Origin: JANNNF01 sp040385825
Lineage (GTDB): Bacteria; Pseudomonadota; Alphaproteobacteria; Rhodobacterales; Rhodobacteraceae
Direction of reading: 5' to 3'
Assembly (NCBI GenBank): GCA_040385825.1
Contig: JAZKGQ010000002.1
Span: forward strand, 1-64,000
DNA length: 64,000 nt
Shown: positions 50,131 through 58,873 of the stretch, one piece after another
Position numbering within the stretch: position 1 is the stretch's first letter
Layout of the letters: each line of letters opens with the position of its first letter
Made by a program: the position numbers and the translations under genes
The notes under the pieces: generated by a model
Told to the model about the DNA's origin: nothing
The model's database searches: none
What the model saw: only the letters and a program-made list of their open reading frames with translations

Positions 50131-51159
50131 ATGACGGATGTGATGGTGTTCGACGGGCATAATGATCTGCTGTCTGCCCTGTGGCGGGCAGGCGATGTGA
50201 CCGGGGCCACGTTCTTTGACGGCCGACAGGGCGATGTCGATTTGTCCCGCGCGCGGGCAGGGGGCATGGGCGGCGGCTTCTTTGCGGTCTGGGTGCCGGG
50301 GACCGGGCCGGGACCGGACCCGATGGCGACCTACCGCGAATTTCCGGCGATTGACTCGGACCGTGCCGGGCAGGTCACGCTGGAACAGGCGGCGATTCTG
50401 GTGGCGATGGCTGAGGCGCGGCCCGATGCGATCCGGCTGTGCCGGACGGTGGCAGAGATTGCGGCGGCGCGGGCGGCGGGGGCCATGGCCGCGATCCTGC
50501 ATGTGGAAGGCTGCGAAGGCATCGGGGCGGATCTGTCGGGGCTGGACACGCTGTATGACATGGGGCTGCGGTCGCTTGGCCCGGTGTGGAGCAGGCCCAA
50601 CATCTTTGGCCACGGGGTGCCCTTCAACTTTCCGGCCAGCCCGGACACCGGGCCGGGGCTGACCGAGGCGGGCAAGCGGCTGGTGGCCGAATGCGACAGC
50701 CGCGGCGTGCTGGTCGACCTGAGCCACCTGAACGAGGCCGGGTTCTGGGATGTGGCGGGCATCACCACCAGTCCGATGGTCGCCACCCATTCTGGGGCGC
50801 ATGCGGTGACGGCATCGACCCGCAACCTGACCGACCGCCAGTTGGACGCGATGGCCGAACGCGGCGGGCTGGTGGGGCTGAACTTCGGGGTGCAGTTCCT
50901 GCGGCTGGACGGGGTGAAGAACCCTGCCACCGGGCCGGATGACATGCTGCGCCATCTGGATCATCTGCTGGCACGGATGGGCGAAGGCGGCGTGGCCCTG
51001 GGGTCGGATTTCGACGGCGCGATGATGCCGGACTTCATCGGCGGCGCGCAGGGGCTGCAAGCCCTGGTCCGCGCGATGCGGGTGGCCTATGGCGAGGCAC
51101 TGACGCAAAAGCTGTGCTGGGACAACTGGATGGGAGTTCTGGGGCGGATCATCGGCTGA
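50131..51159 (+). CDS. membrane dipeptidase (peptidase M19), copy 2
   Basis: 342 residues from ATG 50131 (MTDVMVFDGHNDLLSALW). Zinc ligands are intact: DGHND, HVEGCEGIG, ATHSGAHAV and GSDFDGAMMP. It aligns along its length with copy 1 (for example RSLGPVWSRPNIFGHGVPF against RSIGPVWSRPTVFGHGVPF), so the pair are paralogues. It is divergent from the binding-protein gene across a 121-base gap in which TTGACA (minus strand, 50105-50100) is the only promoter-like hexamer I saw. Confidence 0.92.
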   Translation: MTDVMVFDGHNDLLSALWRAGDVTGATFFDGRQGDVDLSRARAGGMGGGFFAVWVPGTGPGPDPMATYREFPAIDSDRAGQVTLEQAAILVAMAEARPDAIRLCRTVAEIAAARAAGAMAAILHVEGCEGIGADLSGLDTLYDMGLRSLGPVWSRPNIFGHGVPFNFPASPDTGPGLTEAGKRLVAECDSRGVLVDLSHLNEAGFWDVAGITTSPMVATHSGAHAVTASTRNLTDRQLDAMAERGGLVGLNFGVQFLRLDGVKNPATGPDDMLRHLDHLLARMGEGGVALGSDFDGAMMPDFIGGAQGLQALVRAMRVAYGEALTQKLCWDNWMGVLGRIIG

Positions 51160-51285
51160 CGGGGTTCCGGCTTTCGCGGGGGGCGCACCGCAGCACCTGA
51201 ACCGCCCCGGCCTGTCATGACGGCGTTGCGTTCAGGGGTTATCCACAGCGGACACCGCCTTGCCCGCAACCCCGGAGGGTTCCCG

Positions 51286-52446
51286 ATGATCCCGCTTCTG
51301 CCCCCCTTGCGCCTGACCGGGGCCTGCATCCTGCGGGACAGGCAGATGCTGCACAGGTCGGTGGCGATTGCCGACGGGCGCATCACGCGCGGACCGCTGC
51401 CGGGGATCGATCTGTCGGGCTATCTGGTGCTGCCGGGGATCGTCGATCTGCATGGTTCCGGGGTCGAGGCGGGCACTGGCGGCGTGCCGCAGCGGCTGGC
51501 GCAGCTTGACCGGCAGGCCGCGGCGCATGGGGTGACCACAGCCTATCTGGCCCAAAGCTGGAGCTGGGAAGGCGGCGGGCGCGGGCCGGACCATGCCGAG
51601 GCCGTGATGGCGGGGCTGGACGCCTACCGGCCCATGGCGCGGACCGATCTGCGCCTGCAAATCCGGGCGGAAAGCCATCTGGTGGATCAGGGCGCGCGGC
51701 TGCTGGCGGCGGTGCGGCGGCACCGGATCGGCTATGTGGTGTTCAACGACCATCTGGAGGACGCAAGCCGCCAGCACCGGGCCGACCCGCCAGGCTTTGC
51801 GCGGCGCGCCCGCCAGGCCGGCGTGGTCCCGCAAGAGTTGCTGGCCCGGATCGAGGCCGCCCGCGCCTGCGCCCGCGCCGTACCCCGGCATCTGTGCGGG
51901 CTGGCCGAAGGGTTCGACGCCATGGGGGTCAGCTATGGCAGCCACGCCGACCCCGATGGCGAAACCCGCGAGTTCTATGCGATGATCGGCGCGCGGATCG
52001 CGGCCTTTCCGCCCAATCGCCGGGTGGCGGCAGCAGCCCATGCGATGATGAATCCGGTGATCATGGGGGCGCCCAATGTGGTGCAGGGCGAAAGCCACGC
52101 GGGCAACATCGCGGCGGTGGATCTGATCGCCGAAGGCCTGTGCGATGCGCTGGCGTCCAACGGACAGCCCGCCGCAATGGTGCAGGCGGTCTGGGCGCTG
52201 GTGGACGCCGGACTGGCAAGCCTGCCGCAGGCCTGGGCCATGGTGTCCAGCACCCCGGCCGAGATCCTGCGCCTTGCCGACCGCGGGCGGCTGGATGCGG
52301 GCCTGCGGGCCGATCTGGTGGTGGTCTGCGCGCGCACCCGCGCGGTCGAGGCCACGATCAGCGGCGGGCGTCTGACCCATGCGACAGGCGAGGCCGAGCG
52401 CCGCTTTGCACGCGCGCTGCCCCCTGTACAGATGGCGGCGGAATAG
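51286..52446 (+). CDS. PhnM-like amidohydrolase with altered active-site motifs
   Basis: 386 residues from ATG 51286, preceded by GGAGGG. Whole-length resemblance to PhnM (alpha-D-ribose 1-methylphosphonate 5-triphosphate diphosphatase): YLVLPGIVDLHG, YVVFNDHLEDA, YGSHADPDGETREFYAMIGA and IMGAPNVVQGESHAGN. Where PhnM has an HxD metal pair the sequence is DLHGSGVEAG, and where PhnM has SDYYP(A/S) with the catalytic Asp it is SNGQPAA. SHDD has become SHAD. It may be inactive or act on a different substrate. It is convergent with phoB, and no other phn gene is present. Confidence 0.8.
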   Translation: MIPLLPPLRLTGACILRDRQMLHRSVAIADGRITRGPLPGIDLSGYLVLPGIVDLHGSGVEAGTGGVPQRLAQLDRQAAAHGVTTAYLAQSWSWEGGGRGPDHAEAVMAGLDAYRPMARTDLRLQIRAESHLVDQGARLLAAVRRHRIGYVVFNDHLEDASRQHRADPPGFARRARQAGVVPQELLARIEAARACARAVPRHLCGLAEGFDAMGVSYGSHADPDGETREFYAMIGARIAAFPPNRRVAAAAHAMMNPVIMGAPNVVQGESHAGNIAAVDLIAEGLCDALASNGQPAAMVQAVWALVDAGLASLPQAWAMVSSTPAEILRLADRGRLDAGLRADLVVVCARTRAVEATISGGRLTHATGEAERRFARALPPVQMAAE

Positions 52447-52452
52447 AGGGGG

Positions 52453-52487
52453 GCCGTCTGCGGGGGCATCGAGCCCCCGCAGACGGC
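52453..52487. terminator. strong bidirectional terminator between the PhnM-like gene and phoB
   Basis: GCCGTCTGCGGGGG, loop CATCGAG, CCCCCGCAGACGGC: a perfect 14-pair stem in the gap between two convergent genes. Confidence 0.85.
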
Positions 52488-52542
52488 GTTGCCACGGTCG
52501 GTGGACAGGGCAGGAACAACGCACCAGAAGGCGCGATGCCCC

Positions 52543-53235
52543 TTACCCCAGGGCATAACCCGCGCCGCGGACCGTGCGCAGCGGATCGTCGCCACCAAAC
52601 TGGCACAGCGCCTTGCGCAAGCGGCCGATATGCACGTCGACCGTGCGGGTATCGACATAGATGTCGCGGCCCCAGACCCGGTCGAGCAACTGCTCGCGGC
52701 TCCAGACCCGGCTTGGTTTTTCCATGAAGGTGGTCAGCAGGCGAAACTCGGTCGGTCCCAGTTTCAGCACCTTGTCGGCCCGGTAGACCCGGTGGGTTTC
52801 GGGATCAAGCCGCAGATCGCCCCATTCCAGCACCACGCCAATCGACGACGGGCGCACCCGGCGCAACTGCACCCGCGCGCGGGCCATCAGTTCCAGCACC
52901 GAATAGGGCTTGATCACATAGTCGTCGGCCCCGGTTTCCAGACCCCGGATGCGGTCCACCTCCTCGGCCCGCGCCGACAGCAGGATGATCGGAATTCCCC
53001 GCGTTTCGGGGCGCATCTTCAGGCGGCGGCAGACCTCGATCCCCGACAGGTTCGGCATCATCCAGTCCAGGATGATGATGTCGGGGGTGTCTTCATCCAC
53101 CAGCATCATGGCATCCTCGCCATTCTCGGCCTGAATGACGCGAAAGCCTTCGGCCTCGAGGTTATAGGCCAGCACTTCGCGCTGAGCCGGTTCGTCCTCG
53201 ACCAGCAGCACGCTTGGTTGTTCGGTATGGGCCAT
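52543..53235 (-). CDS. phoB: phosphate regulon response regulator PhoB
   Basis: 230 residues of the OmpR/PhoB family. The receiver domain has VEDE (12-15), phospho-acceptor Asp57 in ILDWMMPNLSG and the Lys in VIKPYS. The C-terminal winged helix has LGPTEFRLLTTFME, SREQLLDRVWG and TVDVHIGRLRKAL, which bind Pho boxes. It is the last gene of the pst-phoU-phoB operon, 5 bases after phoU. The phoR kinase gene is not in the window. Confidence 0.96.
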   Translation of the reverse strand: MAHTEQPSVLLVEDEPAQREVLAYNLEAEGFRVIQAENGEDAMMLVDEDTPDIIILDWMMPNLSGIEVCRRLKMRPETRGIPIILLSARAEEVDRIRGLETGADDYVIKPYSVLELMARARVQLRRVRPSSIGVVLEWGDLRLDPETHRVYRADKVLKLGPTEFRLLTTFMEKPSRVWSREQLLDRVWGRDIYVDTRTVDVHIGRLRKALCQFGGDDPLRTVRGAGYALG

Positions 53236-53240
53236 CTGGA

Positions 53241-53960
53241 TCAGTCGCCATCCGTCCGGCGCATGCCGGACATTTCGGTCTTGGGGCGTTCGTCATTGGG
53301 CAGGGTGCCGGACACCAGGTAGATCACCTGTTCGGCAATGCCGGTGGCATGGTCGCCCACCCGTTCGATGTTCTTGGCGATGAAATGCAGATGCATGCAG
53401 GCGGTGATGTTGCGCGGGTCTTCCAGCATGTGGGTCAGGAACTCGCGGAACAGGGCGTTGTACATCTGGTCGACCTCGCGGTCGCGCTGGCGCACGTCAT
53501 GGGCCAGCGCCAGATCGCGTTTGACATAGGCATCCAGCGCGTCACGCAGCATCACCACCACCGACCGTGCCATCCGGCGGATCGACCCTGCCGAGCCGTT
53601 GATCGGGTTCATCTGCGCCAGCACGAGCGAGCGTTTGGCCAGGTTCTTGGCATAATCGCCCGACCGTTCCAGCGAGCCTGCCATCCGCATCACGGTCAGC
53701 ACGGTGCGCAGGTCGGTGGCAATCGGCGCGCGCAGCGCGATGACGCGGGCGCATTCGGTGTGGATCAGGTCTTCCAGCGCATCGATCGCGGCGTCGCCGC
53801 GCCGCACCCGTTCGGCCAAAGCCTCGTCGCGGGTTTCCAGCGCTTCGGCGGCGTCCAGCAGGGCGGCCTCGACCAGCCCGCCCATCTTCATCACCTGAGC
53901 CTGAATGGCTTCGAGATCATTGTCAAAGGCAGAGCGGATATGGGGTTCCATCGGCATCAT
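53241..53960 (-). CDS. phoU: phosphate transport regulator PhoU
   Basis: 239 residues forming two PhoU three-helix repeats, each with the metal-binding signature: RVRRGDAAIDALEDLI... in the first and RQRDREVDQMYNALFREFL in the second. PhoU links PstSCAB activity to PhoR and keeps the Pho regulon off when phosphate is plentiful. Starts at 53960 (MMPMEPHIRSAF) or 53951. It lies 9 bases after pstB and 5 before phoB. Confidence 0.95.
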   Translation of the reverse strand: MMPMEPHIRSAFDNDLEAIQAQVMKMGGLVEAALLDAAEALETRDEALAERVRRGDAAIDALEDLIHTECARVIALRAPIATDLRTVLTVMRMAGSLERSGDYAKNLAKRSLVLAQMNPINGSAGSIRRMARSVVVMLRDALDAYVKRDLALAHDVRQRDREVDQMYNALFREFLTHMLEDPRNITACMHLHFIAKNIERVGDHATGIAEQVIYLVSGTLPNDERPKTEMSGMRRTDGD

Positions 53961-53969
53961 TTCCTGTCC

Positions 53970-54767
53970 TTATCCGATCCGGCCAGAGATGTAGGCCTCT
54001 GTCCGCGGGTCTTTGGGGTTGGTGAAGATCTGGCCGGTTTCGGCATATTCCACCAGATTTCCAAGGTGAAAGAAGGCCGTGCGCTGCGACACGCGGGCGG
54101 CCTGCTGCATGGAATGGGTGACGATCACCACCGAAAACTGGCTGCGCAGCTCGTCGATCAGCTCCTCGACCTGCGCCGTGGCGATGGGGTCCAGCGCCGA
54201 GCAGGGTTCGTCCATCAGCAGCACTTCGGGGCTGGTGGCGATGGCGCGGGCGATGCACAGGCGCTGTTGCTGGCCCCCCGACAGGCCGGTGCCGGGGGCA
54301 TGCAGGCGGTCCTTGACCTCGTTCCAGATGGCGGCCTTGCGCAGGCTGCTTTCGACGATCTCGTCCAGTTCGGCCTTGTTGCGGGTCAGGCCGTGGATCT
54401 TGGGACCGTAGGCCACATTGTCATAGATCGACTTGGGGAAGGGGTTGGGCTTCTGGAACACCATGCCGACCTTGGCGCGCAACTGCACCGGATCGACCCG
54501 CTTGTCATAGATGTCCTCGCCCTCGATCTTGATTTCGCCCGTGACCTTGCAGATCGCGATGGTGTCGTTCATCCGGTTCAGGCAGCGCAGGAAGGTCGAC
54601 TTGCCACAGCCCGACGGCCCGATGAAGGCGGTGACGGTCTTGTCCAGGATGTCGACGTTCAGATCCTTGATGGCATGCGATGCGCCGTAATGCACCTGCA
54701 CGCCCCGCGCCGTGATTTTCGTGTTCATGCTGTCCACGGTTCTCTCCGCTATGCGCATATCGTTCAT
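53970..54767 (-). CDS. pstB: phosphate ABC transporter ATPase PstB
   Basis: 265 residues. Walker A GPSGCGKST, PstB-specific FQKPNPFPKSIYDNV, signature LSGGQQQRLCIARA, Walker B LLMDEPCSALDPIAT and H-loop VTHSMQQA identify PstB closely. ATG 54767 gives a 13-residue N-terminal tail; MNTKITARGVQVHYG at 54728 is an alternative. It lies 15 bases after pstA in the operon. Confidence 0.96.
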   Translation of the reverse strand: MNDMRIAERTVDSMNTKITARGVQVHYGASHAIKDLNVDILDKTVTAFIGPSGCGKSTFLRCLNRMNDTIAICKVTGEIKIEGEDIYDKRVDPVQLRAKVGMVFQKPNPFPKSIYDNVAYGPKIHGLTRNKAELDEIVESSLRKAAIWNEVKDRLHAPGTGLSGGQQQRLCIARAIATSPEVLLMDEPCSALDPIATAQVEELIDELRSQFSVVIVTHSMQQAARVSQRTAFFHLGNLVEYAETGQIFTNPKDPRTEAYISGRIG

Positions 54768-54782
54768 GGTGTGACCTTTGGT

Positions 54783-56126
54783 TTACCAGCGCCGCTCGAA
54801 CCGGCGGCGCAACAGGATGGCCGCTACGTTCATCGCAACCAGGAAGATGAGCAGAATGATGATCGCGCCAGAGGAGCGTTCGATGAAGGCGGGGTCGGCG
54901 CGCTGTGCCCAGCCATAGACCTGCACCGGCAGGGCGGTGGCGGGGTCCATGAAGCCCTGCACGGGGGCGCCCGGATAGTTGTCGACAAAGGCCACCATGC
55001 CGATCAGCAGCAAGGGCGCGGTTTCGCCCAAGGCCGAGGCCAGCCCAAGGATGGTGCCGGTCAGGATGCCGGGCATCGCCAGCGGCAGGACATGGTGGAA
55101 CACGGTCTGCATCTTTGACGCGCCGATGCCAAGCGCGGCATCGCGGATCGAGGGCGGCACCGCCTTGATCGAGGCGCGGGTGGCGATGATGATGGTGGGC
55201 AGCGTCATCAGCGACAGCACCAGCGCGCCCACGATCGACGACGAGTTCGGCAGGCCTGCAAAGTTGATGAAGATTGCAAGGCCAAGGATGCCGAACACGA
55301 TAGAGGGCACGGCGGCAAGGTTCGAGATGTTCACCTCGACAAGATCGGTCCAGCGGTTCTGCGGGGCGAATTCCTCAAGATAGATCGAGGCCGCCACGCC
55401 GACGGGAACGCAGGTGATCAGCACCAGCAGCATCATGTAGGCCGATCCGATGATGGCCACACCCAGACCAGCGGCCTCGGGCCGTTGGTCGGACGCATCG
55501 GGGGAAGTGATGAAATCCCAGTTGAACGAGGATTTCAGGATGCCCGCCGCTTGCAGCTTTTCTGCCAGTTGCAACTGTTCGGGGGTGACATTGCTGTCGC
55601 GCTGCGCCGTTTCCATGGTGACGCGGCCCTTCAGGAACCCGTCGATGCGGCCGGTGGCCAGAACGGTGGCCTGAATGGTGCTGCCCACGCTTTCGGGGTC
55701 GGCCAGCACTCTGGCGCGCAGATCGCCCGCCGCGTCCTTCGAGATCATCGCGGCCACGTCCTTGTCGGACTGCCCCTCGATGGCGATGCCCTTTGCGGCC
55801 ATTTCGGCCTTGAACGCCGCCGCCAGCACTTTGTTGTAGCCAAGGGTGGTGATCTTGGCCATCTCGTCGCGGTTGCGGTTGCCCTTGGGGTCCAGCGTCT
55901 GGGCGGTCAGTTCCACCGGGAAGGTCAGCTTGGCCTGCGAAAAGGCCGACACCCCGCTGCCGATGATCGTCCACAGCATCACGCCAAGCGTGACAAGGCT
56001 GATGGCGATGGCGGCGATGCCGTAAGCCTTGAACCGGGCCTCGGCGGCATTGCGGCGCTTCATCAGGGCGGTTTGCGTCAGCAGGGAATTGCCGGCCGGG
56101 CTGGCGGTGGCGGAAAACTCGGTCAT
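54783..56126 (-). CDS. pstA: phosphate ABC transporter permease PstA
   Basis: 447 residues from ATG 56126, much longer than E. coli PstA (about 300). After the first span (about 30-55) comes a ~170-residue extracytoplasmic segment (LTAQTLDPKGNRNRDEMAKI through GILKSSFNWDFITSPDASD), then the standard permease core with VGVAASIYLEEFAP, SIVFGILGLAIF and the coupling loop IRDAALGIGASKMQTVFHHV. The long form is usual in alphaproteobacteria. The start overlaps the pstC stop. Confidence 0.94.
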   Translation of the reverse strand: MTEFSATASPAGNSLLTQTALMKRRNAAEARFKAYGIAAIAISLVTLGVMLWTIIGSGVSAFSQAKLTFPVELTAQTLDPKGNRNRDEMAKITTLGYNKVLAAAFKAEMAAKGIAIEGQSDKDVAAMISKDAAGDLRARVLADPESVGSTIQATVLATGRIDGFLKGRVTMETAQRDSNVTPEQLQLAEKLQAAGILKSSFNWDFITSPDASDQRPEAAGLGVAIIGSAYMMLLVLITCVPVGVAASIYLEEFAPQNRWTDLVEVNISNLAAVPSIVFGILGLAIFINFAGLPNSSSIVGALVLSLMTLPTIIIATRASIKAVPPSIRDAALGIGASKMQTVFHHVLPLAMPGILTGTILGLASALGETAPLLLIGMVAFVDNYPGAPVQGFMDPATALPVQVYGWAQRADPAFIERSSGAIIILLIFLVAMNVAAILLRRRFERRW

Positions 56127-57583
56127 TCGTACTGCTCCCGGTATTTGCGCACGATCACCAGCGCGAGCACGTTCAGCGCCAGGGTGATCACGAAAAGGGT
56201 CATGCCAAGGGCAAAGGCCACCAGCGTTTCGGGCGAGTTGAAATCGGTGTCGCCGGTCAGCTGGCCGACGATCTTGACGGTCATCGTCGTCATCGCCTCG
56301 AACGGGTTCAGCGACAGTTTCGCCGCTGCCCCCGCGCCCATCACCACGATCATCGTCTCGCCGATGGCGCGGCTGGCGGCCATCAGGATGGCGCCGACAA
56401 TGCCGGGAAGGGCGGCGGGCAGCACCACCTGCTTGATGGTTTCGGATCTGGTCGCCCCGATGCCAAGGCTGCCGTCCCGCATCGATTGCGGCACCGCGTT
56501 GATGATGTCGTCGGACAGCGACGAGATGAAGGGAATGTTCATGATTCCGATGACGATGCCTGCGGTCATCACCGACGACCCGCTGTCGCCCCAGCCCATC
56601 GGCTGGGCAAAGTAGTCGCGCAGCAGGGGGCCGACAGTGACAAGGGCGAACAGGCCGAACACCACGGTCGGAATGCCCGCAATGATCTCGATCAGCGGCT
56701 TGACGATGTTGCGGGTTTTCTTGCTGGCGTATTCCGCAAGGTAGATCGCGGCAAACAGCCCGATCGGCACCGACACGATCATCGAGATCAGCGAAATGTA
56801 CATGGTGCCCCACAGCAAGGGCAGCATCCCCAGATCGGACCCGCCGCGGAAGTTGGGCGACCAGGTCAGGCTGAAGAAGAAATCCCTGATCGGATACTGG
56901 GCAAAGAAATTGAACGTCTCGGACAGCATCGACCAGACAATGCCAAGCGTGGTCAGAATGGCGATCGAGGAAGACGCGATCAGCAGCCCCAGAACCACGC
57001 TTTCCACCCGGTTGCGGGCGCGGAACTGGCCGTTCGTCACCAGCAGCGCATAGCCAAGCCCGGCAATCGCAAAGACCAGCACCGCCAGCGTGCGGCCCAT
57101 CATGCCCCAGCCCGACAGCACGCGGTATTGCTGCGCTGCGGTCAGCACGGCGGGCGACACATCAGCCCCAAGCGCAACACCGACCGAGGACAGGATCTCG
57201 CGCACGTTGCTGGCGCCGGTGTTCAGGTTTGCGGCCGCCTCTGCCGACAGGGCACCGGACGACACCGCCAGATCCAGCCCCGCCGCCACCCGGCGCACGT
57301 CCGACATGGTCAGTTCGCGGGCGCTGGCATCGGCAATCGTCTGGGCAGGCAGCAGGCTTGCCACACGCGATTCGATCAGCATCGGCTGCACGATCAGCCA
57401 CAGGATCAGCGCCGCAAGGGCAGGCAGCACCACCATGATCGCACCATGCCAGCCGTAATAGCCGGGCAGCGAATGCAGGGTCCTGGGGTTGCCCTGCACG
57501 GACGCCATCGCGCGGCCCCGGCACAGCACAAAGGCCGCAATCGCCAGAACCGCCACCACGGCAAGAAGCAAAAGAACCGTCAT
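56123..57583 (-). CDS. pstC: phosphate ABC transporter permease PstC
   Basis: 486 residues from ATG 57583 (MTVLLLLAVVAVLAIA). The N-terminal ~190 residues carry extra membrane spans and a soluble segment, as in the long alphaproteobacterial PstC. The core follows with WSPNFRGGSDLGMLPLLWGT, PIGLFAAIYLAEYASKKTR, EIIAGIPTVVFGLFALVTVG and the coupling loop LGIGATRSETIKQVVLPAALPG. It starts 78 bases after the pstS stop, across an intercistronic hairpin. Confidence 0.95.
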   Translation of the reverse strand: MTVLLLLAVVAVLAIAAFVLCRGRAMASVQGNPRTLHSLPGYYGWHGAIMVVLPALAALILWLIVQPMLIESRVASLLPAQTIADASARELTMSDVRRVAAGLDLAVSSGALSAEAAANLNTGASNVREILSSVGVALGADVSPAVLTAAQQYRVLSGWGMMGRTLAVLVFAIAGLGYALLVTNGQFRARNRVESVVLGLLIASSSIAILTTLGIVWSMLSETFNFFAQYPIRDFFFSLTWSPNFRGGSDLGMLPLLWGTMYISLISMIVSVPIGLFAAIYLAEYASKKTRNIVKPLIEIIAGIPTVVFGLFALVTVGPLLRDYFAQPMGWGDSGSSVMTAGIVIGIMNIPFISSLSDDIINAVPQSMRDGSLGIGATRSETIKQVVLPAALPGIVGAILMAASRAIGETMIVVMGAGAAAKLSLNPFEAMTTMTVKIVGQLTGDTDFNSPETLVAFALGMTLFVITLALNVLALVIVRKYREQYE

Positions 57584-57629
57584 CGGGTTTCCCGTTCGCA
57601 AGGTTTCAGGTCGGATGTGGAAAGGGGAA

Positions 57630-57653
57630 GGGCGGCCCTTTGCAGGACCGCCC
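57630..57653 (-). terminator. intercistronic hairpin between pstS and pstC
   Basis: GGGCGG and CCGCCC (57630-57635, 57648-57653) enclose a partly pairing CCCTTTGCAGGA. It is the third case in this window of a stem directly after a binding-protein gene and before its permease gene. Confidence 0.5.
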
Positions 57654-57661
57654 CGAGGGTC

Positions 57662-58714
57662 TTACTCCAGCGGACCCATGGGAGTCTCGGCTTCCACCAT
57701 CGCCTGGGTTGCGGCCAGCTCCGGGTCGGACACAAGGCCGTAGGCTGCCAGCGGGCCATCGGGGCCTGCCATTTCGTCCGACACGAAGAAGCTGACGAAT
57801 TCCTTCAGGCCGGGGATCACGCCGATGTGGGCCTTCTTGACGTAGAAGTACAGCGGACGCGACACCGGGTAATCGCCCGACGAGATGCTTTCGGTCGACG
57901 GCACGACGCCGCCCATGGTGGCCACGCGCAGCTTGTCGGTGTTGTTCTGGTAGAACGACAGGCCGAACACGCCGATGGCGGTCTTGTCGGCGTCGATGCG
58001 GGCCAGCGTCTCGGTGTAGTCGCCGTCGATGTCGACCGATTTGCCGTCGGTGCGCAGCTTCATGCAGGCTTTCTCGGCATTGCCGCCCTTTTCCTTGTCG
58101 TCAGCGCCTTCGGCCCCGGCGAGGAACAGGTCATAGGCGCCGGTTTCCTTGCAGCCCGCCACGATGACCTTGGTGTCGAACACTTCGCGGGTCCCGTGCT
58201 TGGTGCCCGGAATGAAGGCGAGGATGCCTTGCGTCGGCAGGGCCGCGTCGACATCCGACCAGTTGGCGGCGGTGTTGGCGACCAGGGCGCCGTCTTTCGC
58301 CACTTCGGCGGCAAGCGCGCCATAGATCTGCGACGGGGTGAAGGCGAATTCCGGGCCGTTCACGTCCGAGGCAAAGACGATGCCGTCATAGCCGAAACGC
58401 ACTTCCATCACTTCGGCCACACCATTGGCGGCGCAAAGCTCGATATCCGATTTCGAGATGCGCGAGGACGAATTTGCGATGTCGACGGTATTTTCGCCCA
58501 CGCCTTCGCACAGCTTCTTGCGACCCGCACCCGAACCGCCGCCTTCAACCACCGGCGAGGGGAAGTCGAAGTTTTCGCCGAAGGCTTCGGCAACGATGGT
58601 GGCATAGGGCAGCACGGTGGACGAGCCGGTGATCTGCACCTGTTCGCGCGCATCAGCGGCGGTGGCGGCGGCGATGATCGCCATGGCCGAGACGGTAAAT
58701 TTTGCGGATGTCAT
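57662..58714 (-). CDS. pstS: phosphate-binding protein PstS
   Basis: 350 residues from ATG 58714, with ribosome site AGGAGA. Signal peptide MTSAKFTVSAMAIIAAATAA, cleaved near ADA. The phosphate site is recognisable: ITGSSTVLPYA, EGGGSGAGRKKLCEG and IANSSSRISKSD. High-affinity periplasmic phosphate capture for PstCAB. First gene of the pstSCAB-phoU-phoB operon, with a Pho-box-like element 77-117 bases upstream. Confidence 0.96.
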   Translation of the reverse strand: MTSAKFTVSAMAIIAAATAADAREQVQITGSSTVLPYATIVAEAFGENFDFPSPVVEGGGSGAGRKKLCEGVGENTVDIANSSSRISKSDIELCAANGVAEVMEVRFGYDGIVFASDVNGPEFAFTPSQIYGALAAEVAKDGALVANTAANWSDVDAALPTQGILAFIPGTKHGTREVFDTKVIVAGCKETGAYDLFLAGAEGADDKEKGGNAEKACMKLRTDGKSVDIDGDYTETLARIDADKTAIGVFGLSFYQNNTDKLRVATMGGVVPSTESISSGDYPVSRPLYFYVKKAHIGVIPGLKEFVSFFVSDEMAGPDGPLAAYGLVSDPELAATQAMVEAETPMGPLE

Positions 58715-58790
58715 GGATCTCTCCTGAGGGAAGCTATGGCCCCAAGCCGGGTGTCCGACTCGGGCCTGCCCGCTGTCTAGGGCGGTTCCG

Positions 58791-58831
58791 TGACACATGT
58801 ACTGCGGTTTTGTGACAGTTGTGTAACGCCG
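58791..58831 (-). promoter_or_regulatory. Pho box-like element upstream of pstS
   Basis: On the minus strand CGTTA (58828-58824), TGTCA (58817-58813) and TGTCA (58795-58791) fall on an 11-base phase (spacings 11 and 22). CTGTCACAAAAC matches the alphaproteobacterial Pho-box half-site. It lies where PhoB should activate pstS. Confidence 0.6.
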
Positions 58832-58873
58832 GTCGGGCGGGCGTTACAGGCGGGCGGGCGTTACAGTCGCATT

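Noticed and set aside
54783..56813. Extended pstA reading frame beginning 687 bases upstream
   Set aside because: The upstream part is out-of-frame pstC sequence; PstA starts at 56126, overlapping the pstC stop by ATGA.
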